Shown here: piece after piece, positions 7,417-16,426 of the stretch
Numbering within the stretch: position 1 is the stretch's first letter
How the letters are laid out: the number at the start of each line of letters is the position of its first letter
Assembly: GCF_000718775.1 (NCBI RefSeq)
Contig: NZ_JOCB01000082.1
Span: 1-42,418 of the forward strand
Length of the DNA: 42,418 nt
DNA from: Streptomyces sp. NRRL S-31
GTDB lineage: Bacteria; Actinomycetota; Actinomycetes; Streptomycetales; Streptomycetaceae
Direction: 5' to 3'
Translations under genes and position numbers: made by a program
The notes under the pieces: model-generated
The model's database searches: none
Told to the model about the DNA's origin: nothing
The model's input: the letters and a program-made list of their open reading frames with translations, nothing else

Positions 7417-8814
7417 TCAGCCGTTGGCCGAGCGCAGCAGCTGGTACACGCCGAGGCTCCACAGCACGGCGGGCAGCAGCGCGAAGGCCGTCGCGGACTG
7501 CAGCAGGTCTCCGGCCCGGCCCCAGTGGGGCAGCATGCGACGGCCGGGAATGATCCAGGAGGCCACGGCCAGGCCCGCGGTGCACAGCAGCAGGGCGCCC
7601 GCGACCGCCAGGCGCACCCCGCCGCCGCCGTGGGCGGCCAGCCAGGCCGCCGCCAGCAGGGGGCCGAGCAGGGCCGGCACGGTCAGCGCCAGCCGCTGCC
7701 AGGCCGTGCCCAGGCTGCGTCCGTGCAGGAAGAGCAGCAGCGCCAGCAGGGCGCAGGTGGTCATCTGGGGCGGCTCCGGGCGGCGGGCCAGGCCGGCCAG
7801 GCAGGCGGCGCACACGGCGCCCGCGGCCAGGTAGAAGCCGCTCATCCAGCGGTCGGTGGCCGCGGAGCGGCGGGCGAGGTCCTCGCCCTCGTGCGGTTCG
7901 ATCCCCTCCTGGAGCTGCTCGGGGGTGGTGGGCAGCGGCGGCAGCCGCAGACCGGCCAGGGAGAAGGACAGCCGCGGCACGAACGCCCCGAAGACGACGG
8001 CAGCCACCGCGACGGCCCCGGCCGCGGCGGAGAACGGCGCGTCCAGGGCGATCATCAGCACACCGCCCAGGACGCCGGCGGCGCACACCACGATGGCGGA
8101 GGCGAAGACGACGACGTGGACGGAGACCACGGACAGGGCCAGGGCGGCGCCGATCCCGGCGGCCGCCGAGCCCGCCAGCAGGTGCGCGCCGGCCCGGGCC
8201 GGGTCCCCGGAGGCGGTCCACGGGTCGCCGGTCAGCAGGACGCCCGCCAGCCCCAGCAGCAGGCCGGCGCCCAGGCCCAGCACCACCGCGCCGGGCGGGT
8301 CCTCCATCACCCTGGCCGCCGCCCCCGCGCCGGCCAGGGCCAGCAGCGCCGCGCCGGCCGCCAGCGCGGCCCGTGACGCCGGGTCACCCGGCAGCGCCAG
8401 TACGACGAGGCAGGCCAGGAGCGCGGCGCCGGTCATCAGCCGCAGGGTCCAGCGGCTGGTCTCCGGGGTCCAGGCGTGGGGCAGTTCGCGGACCGTGCCG
8501 GCGACGGCGTCGACCAGGTTGTCGTGCCGCACCGGGGGCAGTGCCTCGGTCTCCGGGCGCAGCAGCAGTACCTCGCCGTCGCGCAGGTCGTGGGCGTCGA
8601 GGGTCAGTTCACCGTCCAGCGGTGCGCCGCCGATGCGTTGCAGCACCCAGCCGCCGTGCTCCAGCCCGGCTTCCTCCAGCTGTTCGCCGGCCTGTGCGAC
8701 GACGACCGGGAGCAGGTCGGCGAGCGGGATGTCGGCGGGCACGGCCAGGTCGAGGATCCGCTCCGGGGCCCGTATGGTCACCCGGCACACACCCGTCGTT
8801 GATCCTTCACTCAT
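7417..8814 (-). CDS. eccD: Type VII secretion protein EccD
   Basis: The protein has 465 residues. Residues about 8-85 form the ubiquitin-like YukD domain (CRVTIRAPERILDLAVPADI and the following residues); about eleven hydrophobic segments fill the rest, starting near residue 128. This is the layout of EccD, the main membrane channel-forming subunit of ESX complexes. A cytosolic loop with TTPEQLQEGIEPHEGEDLA separates the two halves of the membrane bundle. The ATG at 8814 has a GAGGTG site about 9 bases upstream. The gene is divergent from eccC and followed by eccB. Confidence 0.93.
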   Translation of the reverse strand: MSEGSTTGVCRVTIRAPERILDLAVPADIPLADLLPVVVAQAGEQLEEAGLEHGGWVLQRIGGAPLDGELTLDAHDLRDGEVLLLRPETEALPPVRHDNLVDAVAGTVRELPHAWTPETSRWTLRLMTGAALLACLVVLALPGDPASRAALAAGAALLALAGAGAAARVMEDPPGAVVLGLGAGLLLGLAGVLLTGDPWTASGDPARAGAHLLAGSAAAGIGAALALSVVSVHVVVFASAIVVCAAGVLGGVLMIALDAPFSAAAGAVAVAAVVFGAFVPRLSFSLAGLRLPPLPTTPEQLQEGIEPHEGEDLARRSAATDRWMSGFYLAAGAVCAACLAGLARRPEPPQMTTCALLALLLFLHGRSLGTAWQRLALTVPALLGPLLAAAWLAAHGGGGVRLAVAGALLLCTAGLAVASWIIPGRRMLPHWGRAGDLLQSATAFALLPAVLWSLGVYQLLRSANG

Positions 8815-9140
8815 ACGTGTTCACACCTCTTCGGCGGCGGGGGCCGCTCGGGGGCCGATGGGGGGTCCCTGGACCGGAGCCTGTCGGGGGGTCCGCGGGG
8901 GAGAGCCGGTCGCCGGAACCGGCAGCCGACGCGGCGGAGAACCGGTGTGCGGCGAACCACTGTTGGCGACCTCGGTGGTGCCCGATAGTCTCACAGGTGT
9001 CGCCGTACGGCGCCAGGGCCCCACGGGTTGCCCGGCACGCCGCCGTCCGCGCGCCCTCCGTCCGCGCACACCCGATACACACCCCGCGCGCGGACCCCGT
9101 GGCTTCGGGCTTCGCATCTCGTTGAGAAGGACGTCTTCAG
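8815..9140. other. Divergent eccD/eccC control region
   Basis: These 326 bases separate the divergent eccD and eccC starts. No gene is convincing in any frame. A candidate promoter toward eccC lies at 8963-8991. I could not identify one for eccD. Confidence 0.6.
8963..8991 (+). promoter_or_regulatory. Candidate eccC promoter
   Basis: TTGGCG (8963-8968) and TAGTCT (8986-8991) are 17 bases apart. The predicted leader to the TTG start of eccC is about 140 bases. Judged by eye against the housekeeping consensus. Confidence 0.4.
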
Positions 9141-12100
9141 TTGAGCGTGGTTTTCTTCCGCAGGCCGGCCCGGCGCCGGGGGCCCGAGATGCCCGAGGGC
9201 GAGATGGTGCTCCAGGAGCCGCCGGTGCTGTCCGAACAGGTACCGGACGGCGGCGCCGGTCTGATGACGTACCTGCCGATGGCCATGATGTCGGGCGCGA
9301 TGGTGCTGCTGTACGCGCGTCCCGGCCAGTCCTCCGGTCCGATGACGTACGTGGTGGTCGGCGTGATGGCGCTGGCGATGGTCTTCATGCTGCTCGGGCA
9401 GCTGATGCGCGGCGGCACGGAACGCAGGCAGAAGCTCAAGGGAGCCCGCCGGGACTACCTGCGCTACCTCGGCGGCGCCCGCCGCAAGGTCAGGGCGGCG
9501 GTGGCCGAGCAGCAGAGCGCCCTGGCGTGGCGACACCCGGGGCCCACCGCGCTGTGGGCGCTGGCGCGCACCACGCGGCTGTGGGAGCGCCGTCCGTCCG
9601 ACCAGGATTTCGGCGAGGTACGGCTCGCGGTGGGCGAGCAGCGCCTGGGCATGCGGCTGACGACCAATGCCACCAAGCCCGTGGAGGACCTCGACCCGCT
9701 GACCGCGCATGCCCTGCGCGCCTTCGTCAACGCGTACTCCACCGTCCCCGGACAGCCCATCGCGATCTTCCTTCCGGCGTGGGCTCGGGTACTCCTGCGC
9801 GGTGAACGGGAGGAGGTGCTCGGGGTGGCGCGGGCCCTGCTCGGCCAGCTGGCGGTCGCGCACTCCCCGCAGGAGTTGATGATCGTCTTCTGCGTCTCCG
9901 CCGAACGGGCCGGGGAGTGGGACTGGGCGAAGTGGCTGCCGCACACCCACCACCCGGTGGAGACGGACGGGGCGGGCCCGGTCCGGCTGTTCGTCTCCGC
10001 CGCCGGCGAACTGGAGGCGCTGCTCGGTGAGGACTTCGCCGACCGGCCGCCGTTCGAGGCGGGCGCCACGGCGAGCCAGGACGAGCCGTACACGGTGATC
10101 GTGGTGGACGGCGGCCAGATGCCCTCCGGGCACCCGCTGGCCCGTGCGGGCTTCCGCAACACCGTGGTACTCGACCTGTCGGGCGACCTGCCGTGGCGGC
10201 CGGGCCGCACCACGCTGCGCCTGCACGTCGAGGAGGGCGAGGTGCGGCTGGTGCGCACCGGCCGCAGCCGCAAGGAGTCGATGACCGCGCTGGGCCGCGC
10301 CGACCGGCTGGGTCCGGCCTCCGCGCGGGCGCTGGCCGCGGTGCTGGCCCCGATGCGCACCGGCGTCACCGCGGAGGCGGCCCAGCCGCTCGCCACCGAC
10401 GTGGAGCTGACCACCCTGCTCGGCATCCCCGACCTGTACCGGTACGACCCGAAGGCCTACTGGGAGCGGCGCGGCGCCTCCGCGGGGCGCCGGCTGCGGG
10501 TGCCCATCGCGGTCGGCGCCGACGGACGCGCCGTCGAGCTGGACATCAAGGAGTCCGCGGAGGGCGGCATGGGCCCGCACGGCATGCTCATCGGCGCCAC
10601 CGGCTCCGGCAAGAGCGAGCTGCTGCGCACGCTGGTGCTGGCGCTGGCGCTCGGCCACTCCTCGGAGTCCCTGAACTTCGTGCTGGTCGACTTCAAGGGC
10701 GGCGCGACCTTCCTCGGCCTGGACCAGCTGCCGCACACCTCCGCGGTCATCACCAACCTGGCGGAGGAGGCGGCGCTGGTCTCCCGCATGCAGGACGCCC
10801 TGCACGGCGAGCTGATCCGCCGCCAGGAGCTGCTGCGCGCGGCCGGCAACTACACCTCCGCGCTGGAGTACGAGAAGGCGCGCGCCGCGGGCACCCCGCT
10901 GGCGCCGCTGCCCAGCCTGTTCGTGGTGGTCGACGAGTTCAGCGAACTGCTCTCGGCACACCGCGAGTTCATGGAGCTGTTCGTGATGATCGGCCGGCTC
11001 GGCCGCTCGCTGGGCGTCCACCTGCTGCTGGCGTCGCAGCGCCTGGACGAGGGCCGTATGCACCAGCTGGAGAGCCACCTGTCGTACCGGATCGGCCTGC
11101 GCACGTTCTCGGCGATGGAGAGCCGGGGCGTGCTCGGTGTGCCGGACGCCTACGAGCTGCCCTCGCAGCCCGGCGCCGGGTTCCTCAAGAGCGGCACCGA
11201 GCCGCTGACCCGGTTCCGCGCGGCCTACGTCTCCGGTGGGTACCGCGAGCGGTCCGGCGCCCTCGTCCAGGAGCGGGTCGCCAGCCAGGTGGTGGTCTGG
11301 AGCGGGGAGCGGGTGGCCGAGCGCGAGCTGCCGCCGGCCGCCGGGGAGCGGCCGCCCGGCGAGGGCGGGGAGAACGAGGAGGACGCGCCGTCGCTGCTGT
11401 CGGTCGCGCTGGAGCGGCTGCGGGACTCCGGGCCGCCGGCGCACCAGGTGTGGCTGCCGCCGCTGACCCAGTCGCCGACCCTGGACCGGCTGCTGCCGCC
11501 GCTCTCGCCGGACCCGGTGTACGGCCTGACCACCGCGGACTGGGCCGGGCGCGGCGCGCTCCGGGTGCCCGTGGGGGTCGTCGACCGGCCCTTCGACCAG
11601 AAACGCGACCTGCTGACCGTGGACCTGTCCGGCGCCGGCGGGCACGTCGGCATCGCGGGTGGCCCGCAGAGCGGCAAGTCCACCCTCGTGCGCACCCTCG
11701 TCACGGCGCTGGCGCTCACCCACACACCGCGCGAGGTGCAGTTCTACTGCCTGGACTTCGGCGGCGGCACCCTGTCCGGACTGACCGGGCTGCCGCACGT
11801 GGGCTCGGTCGCGACCCGCCTGGACACCGAGCGGGTGGGCCGCACCCTCGCGGAGATCAGCTCGCTGCTGGCCCGGCGCGAACGCATGTTCCTGGAGCAC
11901 GGCATCGACTCCATGGCCACGCTGCGCCGCCGCCGGGCGGCCGGCGAGTTCCCCGAGGAGGCCTACGGTGACGTGTTCCTCGTCGTCGACGGCTGGTCGA
12001 CCGTCCGGCAGGACTTCCAGGACGACATCCCCGCACTGAGCCAGATCGCCGCACGCGGGCTGAACTACGGCATCCACCTGGTGATCACGGCCGCGCGCTG

Positions 12101-13157
12101 GGTGGAGCTGGTCGCCGCGATCCGCGACCAGGCCGGCACCAAGCTGGAACTGCGCATGGGCGACGCGATGGACTCCGTGGTCGACATCCGCAAGGCGGCC
12201 AGCGTGCCCCGCTCCCCCGGACGCGGCCTGACCGTCGAGGGCAAACTGCACTACCTGGCGGCGCTGCCCCGGATCGACGGCGCGGAACGTGCCGACGACC
12301 TGGCCGACGGCGTGAGCGATCTGGTGGCGGCGGTCACCGAGAGCTGGCCGGGGCCGGGTGCGCCGGCGGTGCGGATGCTGCCGACCAGGCTGGACGCGCA
12401 GGACCTGCCGCCCGTCGCGCCCGAGCGCCGCTTCCGTTTCCCGCTCGGCCTGGAGGAGACCGAACTGGGCACGGCCTGGCACGACTTCTCCGAGACGCCG
12501 CACCTGGTGCTGTTCGGTGACAGCGAGACCGGCAAGACGAACCTCCTGCGGTTGACGGCCCAGCACATCGTGCGGACGTTCACCCCGGCCGAGGCGCGGA
12601 TCCTGGTCGTCGACTACCGCCGTCAACTGGTGGAGGCCGTGCCCGAGGAGTACCGGCTGGGTCACGCCGTCTCGGTGGACCAGCTGCGCAAGCAGGTGAC
12701 CGGTGTGGGGCGGGCGCTGGCGGAACGTACGCCGGGACAGGACATCTCACCCGCCCGGATGCGGCTGGCCGACTGGTGGACGGGCCCCCGGCTGTTCGTC
12801 CTGGTGGACGACTACGACCTGGTCGCCCAGCCCATGCAGACTCCGCTCGAACCGCTGCTGGAGCACCTGCCGCTGGGCTACGAGGTCGGCGTGCACGTCA
12901 TCGTCGCCCGGGCCGCCGCGGGCGCCATACGCGGCGTCAACGACCCGCTGGTGCGGCGCATCCTGGAGGTCAACTCACCTGGTCTGCTGCTGTCGTGCCC
13001 GCCCTCGGAGGGCCACGTCTTCGGCGTCAAGCCCCGTGTCCTGCCGCCGGGGCGGGGTCTGTACGTCACCCGCCGCCGGACCACCCAGATCCAGACGGCG
13101 GTCGCGGCCCCGGAGGGGACCCCGGGCCCGGAAACGGGCGGAAACCCGCTCCGCTGA
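9141..13157 (+). CDS. eccC: Type VII secretion ATPase EccC (fused EccCa/EccCb)
   Basis: The protein has 1338 residues, the size of a fused EccC. A short N-terminal tail (RRPARRRGPEMPEGE) is followed by two membrane segments near residues 35-55 and 70-92 and then three FtsK/SpoIIIE-type ATPase domains. The Walker A motifs are GATGSGKS (about 484), GGPQSGKS (about 840) and GDSETGKT (about 1126). Walker B of domain 1 keeps the Asp-Glu pair (VVVDEFSEL), while domains 2 and 3 have VVDGWS and LVDDYD, which fits the degenerate distal domains known in actinobacterial EccC. EccC recognises substrates and powers secretion. The TTG at 9141 is preferred because GAGAAGG lies about 10 bases upstream and the start SVVFFRRP matches the family. 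Confidence 0.93.
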   Translation: MSVVFFRRPARRRGPEMPEGEMVLQEPPVLSEQVPDGGAGLMTYLPMAMMSGAMVLLYARPGQSSGPMTYVVVGVMALAMVFMLLGQLMRGGTERRQKLKGARRDYLRYLGGARRKVRAAVAEQQSALAWRHPGPTALWALARTTRLWERRPSDQDFGEVRLAVGEQRLGMRLTTNATKPVEDLDPLTAHALRAFVNAYSTVPGQPIAIFLPAWARVLLRGEREEVLGVARALLGQLAVAHSPQELMIVFCVSAERAGEWDWAKWLPHTHHPVETDGAGPVRLFVSAAGELEALLGEDFADRPPFEAGATASQDEPYTVIVVDGGQMPSGHPLARAGFRNTVVLDLSGDLPWRPGRTTLRLHVEEGEVRLVRTGRSRKESMTALGRADRLGPASARALAAVLAPMRTGVTAEAAQPLATDVELTTLLGIPDLYRYDPKAYWERRGASAGRRLRVPIAVGADGRAVELDIKESAEGGMGPHGMLIGATGSGKSELLRTLVLALALGHSSESLNFVLVDFKGGATFLGLDQLPHTSAVITNLAEEAALVSRMQDALHGELIRRQELLRAAGNYTSALEYEKARAAGTPLAPLPSLFVVVDEFSELLSAHREFMELFVMIGRLGRSLGVHLLLASQRLDEGRMHQLESHLSYRIGLRTFSAMESRGVLGVPDAYELPSQPGAGFLKSGTEPLTRFRAAYVSGGYRERSGALVQERVASQVVVWSGERVAERELPPAAGERPPGEGGENEEDAPSLLSVALERLRDSGPPAHQVWLPPLTQSPTLDRLLPPLSPDPVYGLTTADWAGRGALRVPVGVVDRPFDQKRDLLTVDLSGAGGHVGIAGGPQSGKSTLVRTLVTALALTHTPREVQFYCLDFGGGTLSGLTGLPHVGSVATRLDTERVGRTLAEISSLLARRERMFLEHGIDSMATLRRRRAAGEFPEEAYGDVFLVVDGWSTVRQDFQDDIPALSQIAARGLNYGIHLVITAARWVELVAAIRDQAGTKLELRMGDAMDSVVDIRKAASVPRSPGRGLTVEGKLHYLAALPRIDGAERADDLADGVSDLVAAVTESWPGPGAPAVRMLPTRLDAQDLPPVAPERRFRFPLGLEETELGTAWHDFSETPHLVLFGDSETGKTNLLRLTAQHIVRTFTPAEARILVVDYRRQLVEAVPEEYRLGHAVSVDQLRKQVTGVGRALAERTPGQDISPARMRLADWWTGPRLFVLVDDYDLVAQPMQTPLEPLLEHLPLGYEVGVHVIVARAAAGAIRGVNDPLVRRILEVNSPGLLLSCPPSEGHVFGVKPRVLPPGRGLYVTRRRTTQIQTAVAAPEGTPGPETGGNPLR

Positions 13158-13220
13158 CGCTGACGGGGCGGGGCGCGAGGGGGGCGGACGGCCTCCTCGG
13201 GTGGACCGGCCCGGCCGACG

Positions 13221-13276
13221 GCGCGAGGCGCGAGGCGCGAGGCGCGAGGCGCGAGGCGCGAGGCGCGAGGCGCGAG
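13221..13276. repeat. Eight perfect GCGCGAG heptamers
   Basis: Eight consecutive copies of GCGCGAG fill 56 bases with no mismatch. Such an array is prone to slippage, so copy number may vary between strains. The last copy overlaps the first of the 170-bp repeats. Confidence 0.95.
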
Positions 13277-13760
13277 CGGAGTCCACGGGCGGCCCGGCCG
13301 GAAGCCCCGCCGGTCCCCCGTCCACGGCCGGCCCGGCCCGCCGCTTCGCCCCCGCCCACGCCGCGCCCGACGACGACCGGACCTCCCGACACCCCGACCA
13401 CACCCAGTGCCCCGCGGGGTGGGATTGCGGGCAGGCGTGCGAGCGGAGTCCACGGGCGGCCGGCCGGAAGCCCCGCCAGTCCACCCGTCCACAGCCGGCG
13501 CGGCCCGCCACTTCGCCCCCGCCCACGCCGTACCCGACGACGACCGGACCTCCCGACACCCCGACCGCACCCGGTGCCCCACAGGGCCGGCGGGGTGGGG
13601 TCGCGTGCAGGGGTGCGAGCGGGGTCCACGGCTGGCCCTGCCGGAAGCCCCGCCGGGGACCGGTCCACAGCCGGCCCGGCCCCACCACGTCGCCCCCGCC
13701 CACGCCGCGCCCGACGACGACCGGACCTCCCGACACCCCGACCACACCCGGGGCACGGCC
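13272..13760. repeat. Three imperfect direct repeats of about 170 bp
   Basis: Copies begin at 13272, 13439 and 13615, each with GCGAGCGG(A/G)GTCCACGG. Shared internal blocks include GGAAGCCCCGCC, GCCCCCGCCCACGCC and CCCGACGACGACCGGACC, each followed by ACCCCGACC. The third copy fades near 13760. No gene or terminal inverted repeats are seen, so they look like decayed non-coding tandem duplications. Confidence 0.85.
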
Positions 13761-13844
13761 GGGGCACGGCCGGCGCACCACCGGCCGGGTTCGGCCCGTG
13801 TCCGGCCCACGCCGCCGGGGGTACCGGACCGGACGGGCGGTCCG

Positions 13845-15098
13845 TCAGGTGTGCTCGCCCGTTCGGCGATGGGCCCGGCGGCGCAGTGCCGCCGTCACCG
13901 CCAGGGCCAGCGCCAGGGCGGCACACGCCGCGGTCAGCGCGGCCGCGCGACGGACCGTCCCGCCGTCGCCGACGACCGCGAGCACGTGGAAGCCGGCAGC
14001 GGCCGGCGGCTCGGCGGCCGGGCCGGAGGGCAGGACGCCGGTGAGCGCGCCGTTGACGTCCAGGCGCGGCACGTCGGCGGGGTAACCGGTGCGTTTCAGC
14101 CGGTCCGCGGTCTGCGCGGCGGTCAGGTCCGGATGATAGGCCCGTACGAGTGTGGCGGCGCCGGCCGCGTAGGCGGCGGCGAAGGAGGCCCCGCTGCCCA
14201 CGAAGTGGCCGTCACCGGATGGTCCGATGCCGCTCACCAGGTCGCCGGGGGCCGCCAGGTCCGGCGCGGCCGGCTCGAACGCGCCGTCGGGGCGCTTCCC
14301 GTCGGCGCCGAAGTCCACCACCGAGAGCACGTCCGGCGCGGCCGCGGGCCAGAACGGCGTGGGGGACGGCGTCGCGCCCGGGGTGGAGGGAGTGCCGTCC
14401 GGCACGGCGGGGGCCACCAGCAGCACGTCGTGAGCGGTGGCGTAGCGCACGGCGGAGGCGAGTGAGGAGTCGCTGCGCGCCAGCGCCGCCGACACCGTCA
14501 CGACCCGGCACCCGGCGTCCACCGCCGCCCGGATCCCGCGCGCGACCGTCCTCGCGTCGGCGTTCCCGGTCACGTCGGTGCCACGCGCGGCGAAGATCCG
14601 CGCGGCCGGCGCCACGCCGGCGAATCCCACGCCCGGGCGCGGAGCGGCGGCGATGAGCCCGGCGACGAAGGTGCCGTGCCCCACGCAGTCGGAGCCCGCG
14701 CCCGGCTCGGCCGTGACGCGGCCGGACAGCGCCGCCGCCTTCGGCGACACGCCCGTGTCGACGACGCCGACCGTGACGCCCGCGCCCTCGGTCAGCAGGC
14801 CGGCCTCGGCGAGCCCGAGCACCCGCTGGGCCCACGGAACCTGGGGCATGACGGTGGCGGACCCCTTGGTGCAGGTCGTCGCCGTGGCGTCGAGGCGGGC
14901 GGGGACGCTGGGCAGGCGCAGCGCGCTCGCCGAGGGCGAGGGCGTGGACGTGCCCGAGGTGGGCGCGGCGGTCGCCGGGCCGACGGCCGTGCACAGCAGG
15001 AGCACGGCGGCGGACGCCGCCGCTCCGGTGCGGATGCCGCCACACGTGCGCGGAGGATGTGTCCGTGTCCGTGGACGCGGGAGAAACCTGGGAGTCAC
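13845..15098 (-). CDS. mycP: Mycosin-like subtilase of the ESX system, with odd oxyanion site
   Basis: The protein has 417 residues from a GTG at 15098, chosen because GGAGG lies 4 bases upstream and a signal peptide follows (hydrophobic AAVLLLCTAVG at 30-40, ending near PATAAP). The S8 catalytic triad is visible: D114 (VVDTGVS), H141 (GHGTFVAG) and S305 (GSGASFAAA). A C-terminal membrane anchor is present (LTAACAALALALAVTAALRR), then basic residues. Mycosins anchor outside the membrane and stabilise or process ESX components. In most subtilases an AAGN segment supplies the oxyanion-hole Asn; here the matching strand reads VAPAVPDG (228-235) with no Asn. Activity is therefore uncertain. The gene is convergent with eccC. 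Confidence 0.88.
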   Translation of the reverse strand: MTPRFLPRPRTRTHPPRTCGGIRTGAAASAAVLLLCTAVGPATAAPTSGTSTPSPSASALRLPSVPARLDATATTCTKGSATVMPQVPWAQRVLGLAEAGLLTEGAGVTVGVVDTGVSPKAAALSGRVTAEPGAGSDCVGHGTFVAGLIAAAPRPGVGFAGVAPAARIFAARGTDVTGNADARTVARGIRAAVDAGCRVVTVSAALARSDSSLASAVRYATAHDVLLVAPAVPDGTPSTPGATPSPTPFWPAAAPDVLSVVDFGADGKRPDGAFEPAAPDLAAPGDLVSGIGPSGDGHFVGSGASFAAAYAAGAATLVRAYHPDLTAAQTADRLKRTGYPADVPRLDVNGALTGVLPSGPAAEPPAAAGFHVLAVVGDGGTVRRAAALTAACAALALALAVTAALRRRAHRRTGEHT

Positions 15099-15508
15099 AG
15101 AGCCTCCGTCGCCTGTCGCCGTCAACTTCCGGAAGGTGCACGTATCGTAGCCGCGGCGCGGTACCGCAACGGACACGCGCCGACCGATAGGTGTGCACAT
15201 GCGGTGGCGATGTGGGACCGGCGGCCGGCCACTCGCCGTGCGCCGCCGTGTCACACGTCGTACATCGCGGCACTGCCCCGCCCTCGGCCCCCGCCCTCGG
15301 CCCGCCGACGGGCTCGCCGCTCGGCCCCGGGGAGCCGTCCCACTCTCGCGCGGTGCGAAGTCGCCTCCGCCCGAGCCTGCGTGGCGTGGTCGGAGCGCGC
15401 CCCCGCGCTGATGTGTTCCGGTCAGTCAAACGACGGATGTGTCCTTCTCCCGCCCGGGGCATTCTCGGTCGGACAGGAGCAGGCAGACCGTTCGTGAGGT
15501 GAGTGACC
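15099..15508. other. Divergent region between mycosin and WhiB genes
   Basis: These 410 bases separate two divergent genes and should hold both promoters. A TACGAT hexamer reads toward the mycosin gene near 15145, but I see no convincing -35 at proper spacing. No further gene is supported. Confidence 0.45.
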
Positions 15509-15805
15509 GTGTCCGGACCCCGCTACGCCCGTCCCCGCAGACCCGTCGGTGACCTGTGGGAGTGGCAGCTCTCCGCTGCGTGCCGGGGCATGGACAGCTC
15601 GGTCTTCTACTCGCCGGCGAATGAGCGCGGACGCCGTCGCCGGGCACGCGAGGAGCGGGCGCGCCAGGTGTGCGCCGGGTGCCCGGTCAGGGAGCAGTGC
15701 GCCCGCATGGCGCTCGCGACGGGTGAGCCCTTCGGCGTGTGGGGCGGGCTGTCGGAGGCCGACCGCAACCGGTTGGCGAGCGGTGCCCTGCCGATGGCCT
15801 CGTGA
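15509..15805 (+). CDS. WhiB-family iron-sulfur regulator
   Basis: The protein has 98 residues. Four cysteines in WhiB spacing (C25, C55, C58, C64; C-x29-C-x2-C-x5-C) would bind a 4Fe-4S cluster, and GVWGGL at 76-81 is the family's turn motif before the basic C-terminal region. Wbl proteins are actinobacterial regulators that bind sigma factor region 4 or DNA. Two in-frame GTG codons compete: 15503 is 3 bases after GAGG, while 15509 is 9 bases after it and is preferred. Which Wbl paralogue it is cannot be told from sequence alone. It lies divergent from the mycosin gene and upstream of gene remnants. Confidence 0.9.
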   Translation: MSGPRYARPRRPVGDLWEWQLSAACRGMDSSVFYSPANERGRRRRAREERARQVCAGCPVREQCARMALATGEPFGVWGGLSEADRNRLASGALPMAS

Positions 15806-15890
15806 CCCCGCCGTCGGTCCGGGCAGCGCGGCCACCGCGCCCCTGCCCCTGGTCGCCGTGGCACGCCTACTGACCCAGGAGAGAACCCCC

Positions 15891-16043
15891 ATGACCGACC
15901 TGAGGTACGACACGCTGCTGGCCCGCCGTCAAGGACTCGTCCGTGACCTGCCGGAGAGCAGCCACGAGGGTGCCGACCTGCGCTGGGTGATGAACTCGGC
16001 GACCCTGATCTACGGCGAGCACGACGCCGTGCTCGCCGACACG
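15891..16043 (+). pseudogene. N-terminal fragment of an MBL-fold hydrolase
   Basis: Fifty-one codons resemble the start of an MBL-fold metallo-hydrolase: MTDLRYDTLLARRQGLVRDL, then LRWVMNSATLIYGEHDAVLADT, the first beta strands of the fold. The ATG at 15891 follows a GGAGAG site, so expression signals remain. Homology stops at codon 51. The metal-binding HxHxDH motif that should come next is missing. From 16044 the frame reads through DNA that is antisense to a GMC oxidoreductase remnant, to a stop at 16187, giving a 98-residue chimera that should not be functional. Confidence 0.7.
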
Positions 16044-16426
16044 GTAGGCGTCCGCGGCGGACTGCCGCACGCCGTCGACCGCGGTCAGCTCCGTCCAGGC
16101 GACGCCTTCCGCGTTCGCGCCGTTGAGGTCGTCCGTCTGAGTGCGTTGACGGCACTGGAGCCGCCCAGCACCTTGCCCCGCGGATAGTCGATCTCCCTGC
16201 CGTGCAGAGCCGGCTGCGCGACGGTCCGGTACCCCCAGTCCACCTCGCTGCCCCGGAGGCCGAGCCACGCGCCGGGTACGGACATCGCCGCGGGCCCCTC
16301 GGCCTGTCCCGCTTCCACGAGCAGGACCCGGTTTCCGGGGTCCTGCGACAGACGGGACGCGACAACGGAGCCGGCCGTGCCGCCTCCCACTATCACGTAG
16401 TCGAAATCTTCCCCGGCGGACACCAT
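16044..16426 (-). pseudogene. GMC oxidoreductase remnant with two deletions
   Basis: From an ATG at 16426, with a GAGGAG ribosome site, the frame encodes the FAD-binding start of a GMC (choline dehydrogenase-like) oxidoreductase: DYVIVGGGTAGSVVASRLS, LLVEAG, and GKVLGGSSAVNAL. At about 16139 the family sequence jumps to a different frame and reads TDDLNGANAEGVAW, then DGVRQSAADAY, a segment normally some 100 residues further on, and it ends at 16044. So one internal deletion with a frameshift and one terminal truncation have occurred. The dinucleotide site survives, but the substrate domain and catalytic His are gone. Confidence 0.8.

Larger units (their letters stand above)
13158..13844. other. 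Repeat-rich region between convergent eccC and mycosin genes
   Basis: These 687 bases lie between two convergent genes. They hold a heptamer array (13221-13276) and three imperfect repeats of about 170 bp (from 13272). Open frames across them only reflect the GC bias, and the repeat periods of 167 and 176 are not multiples of 3, which argues against coding. Confidence 0.7.

Noticed and set aside
8991..12665. 1224-codon open frame antisense to eccC
   Set aside because: It is a GC-bias shadow. The plus strand encodes a complete EccC with all three Walker motifs, and the antisense peptide is Arg/Gln/His-rich with no domain.
13272..13760. 170-bp repeats as a repetitive protein gene or CRISPR
   Set aside because: Periods of 167 and 176 do not keep frame, units are too long and imperfect for CRISPR, and there are no spacers.
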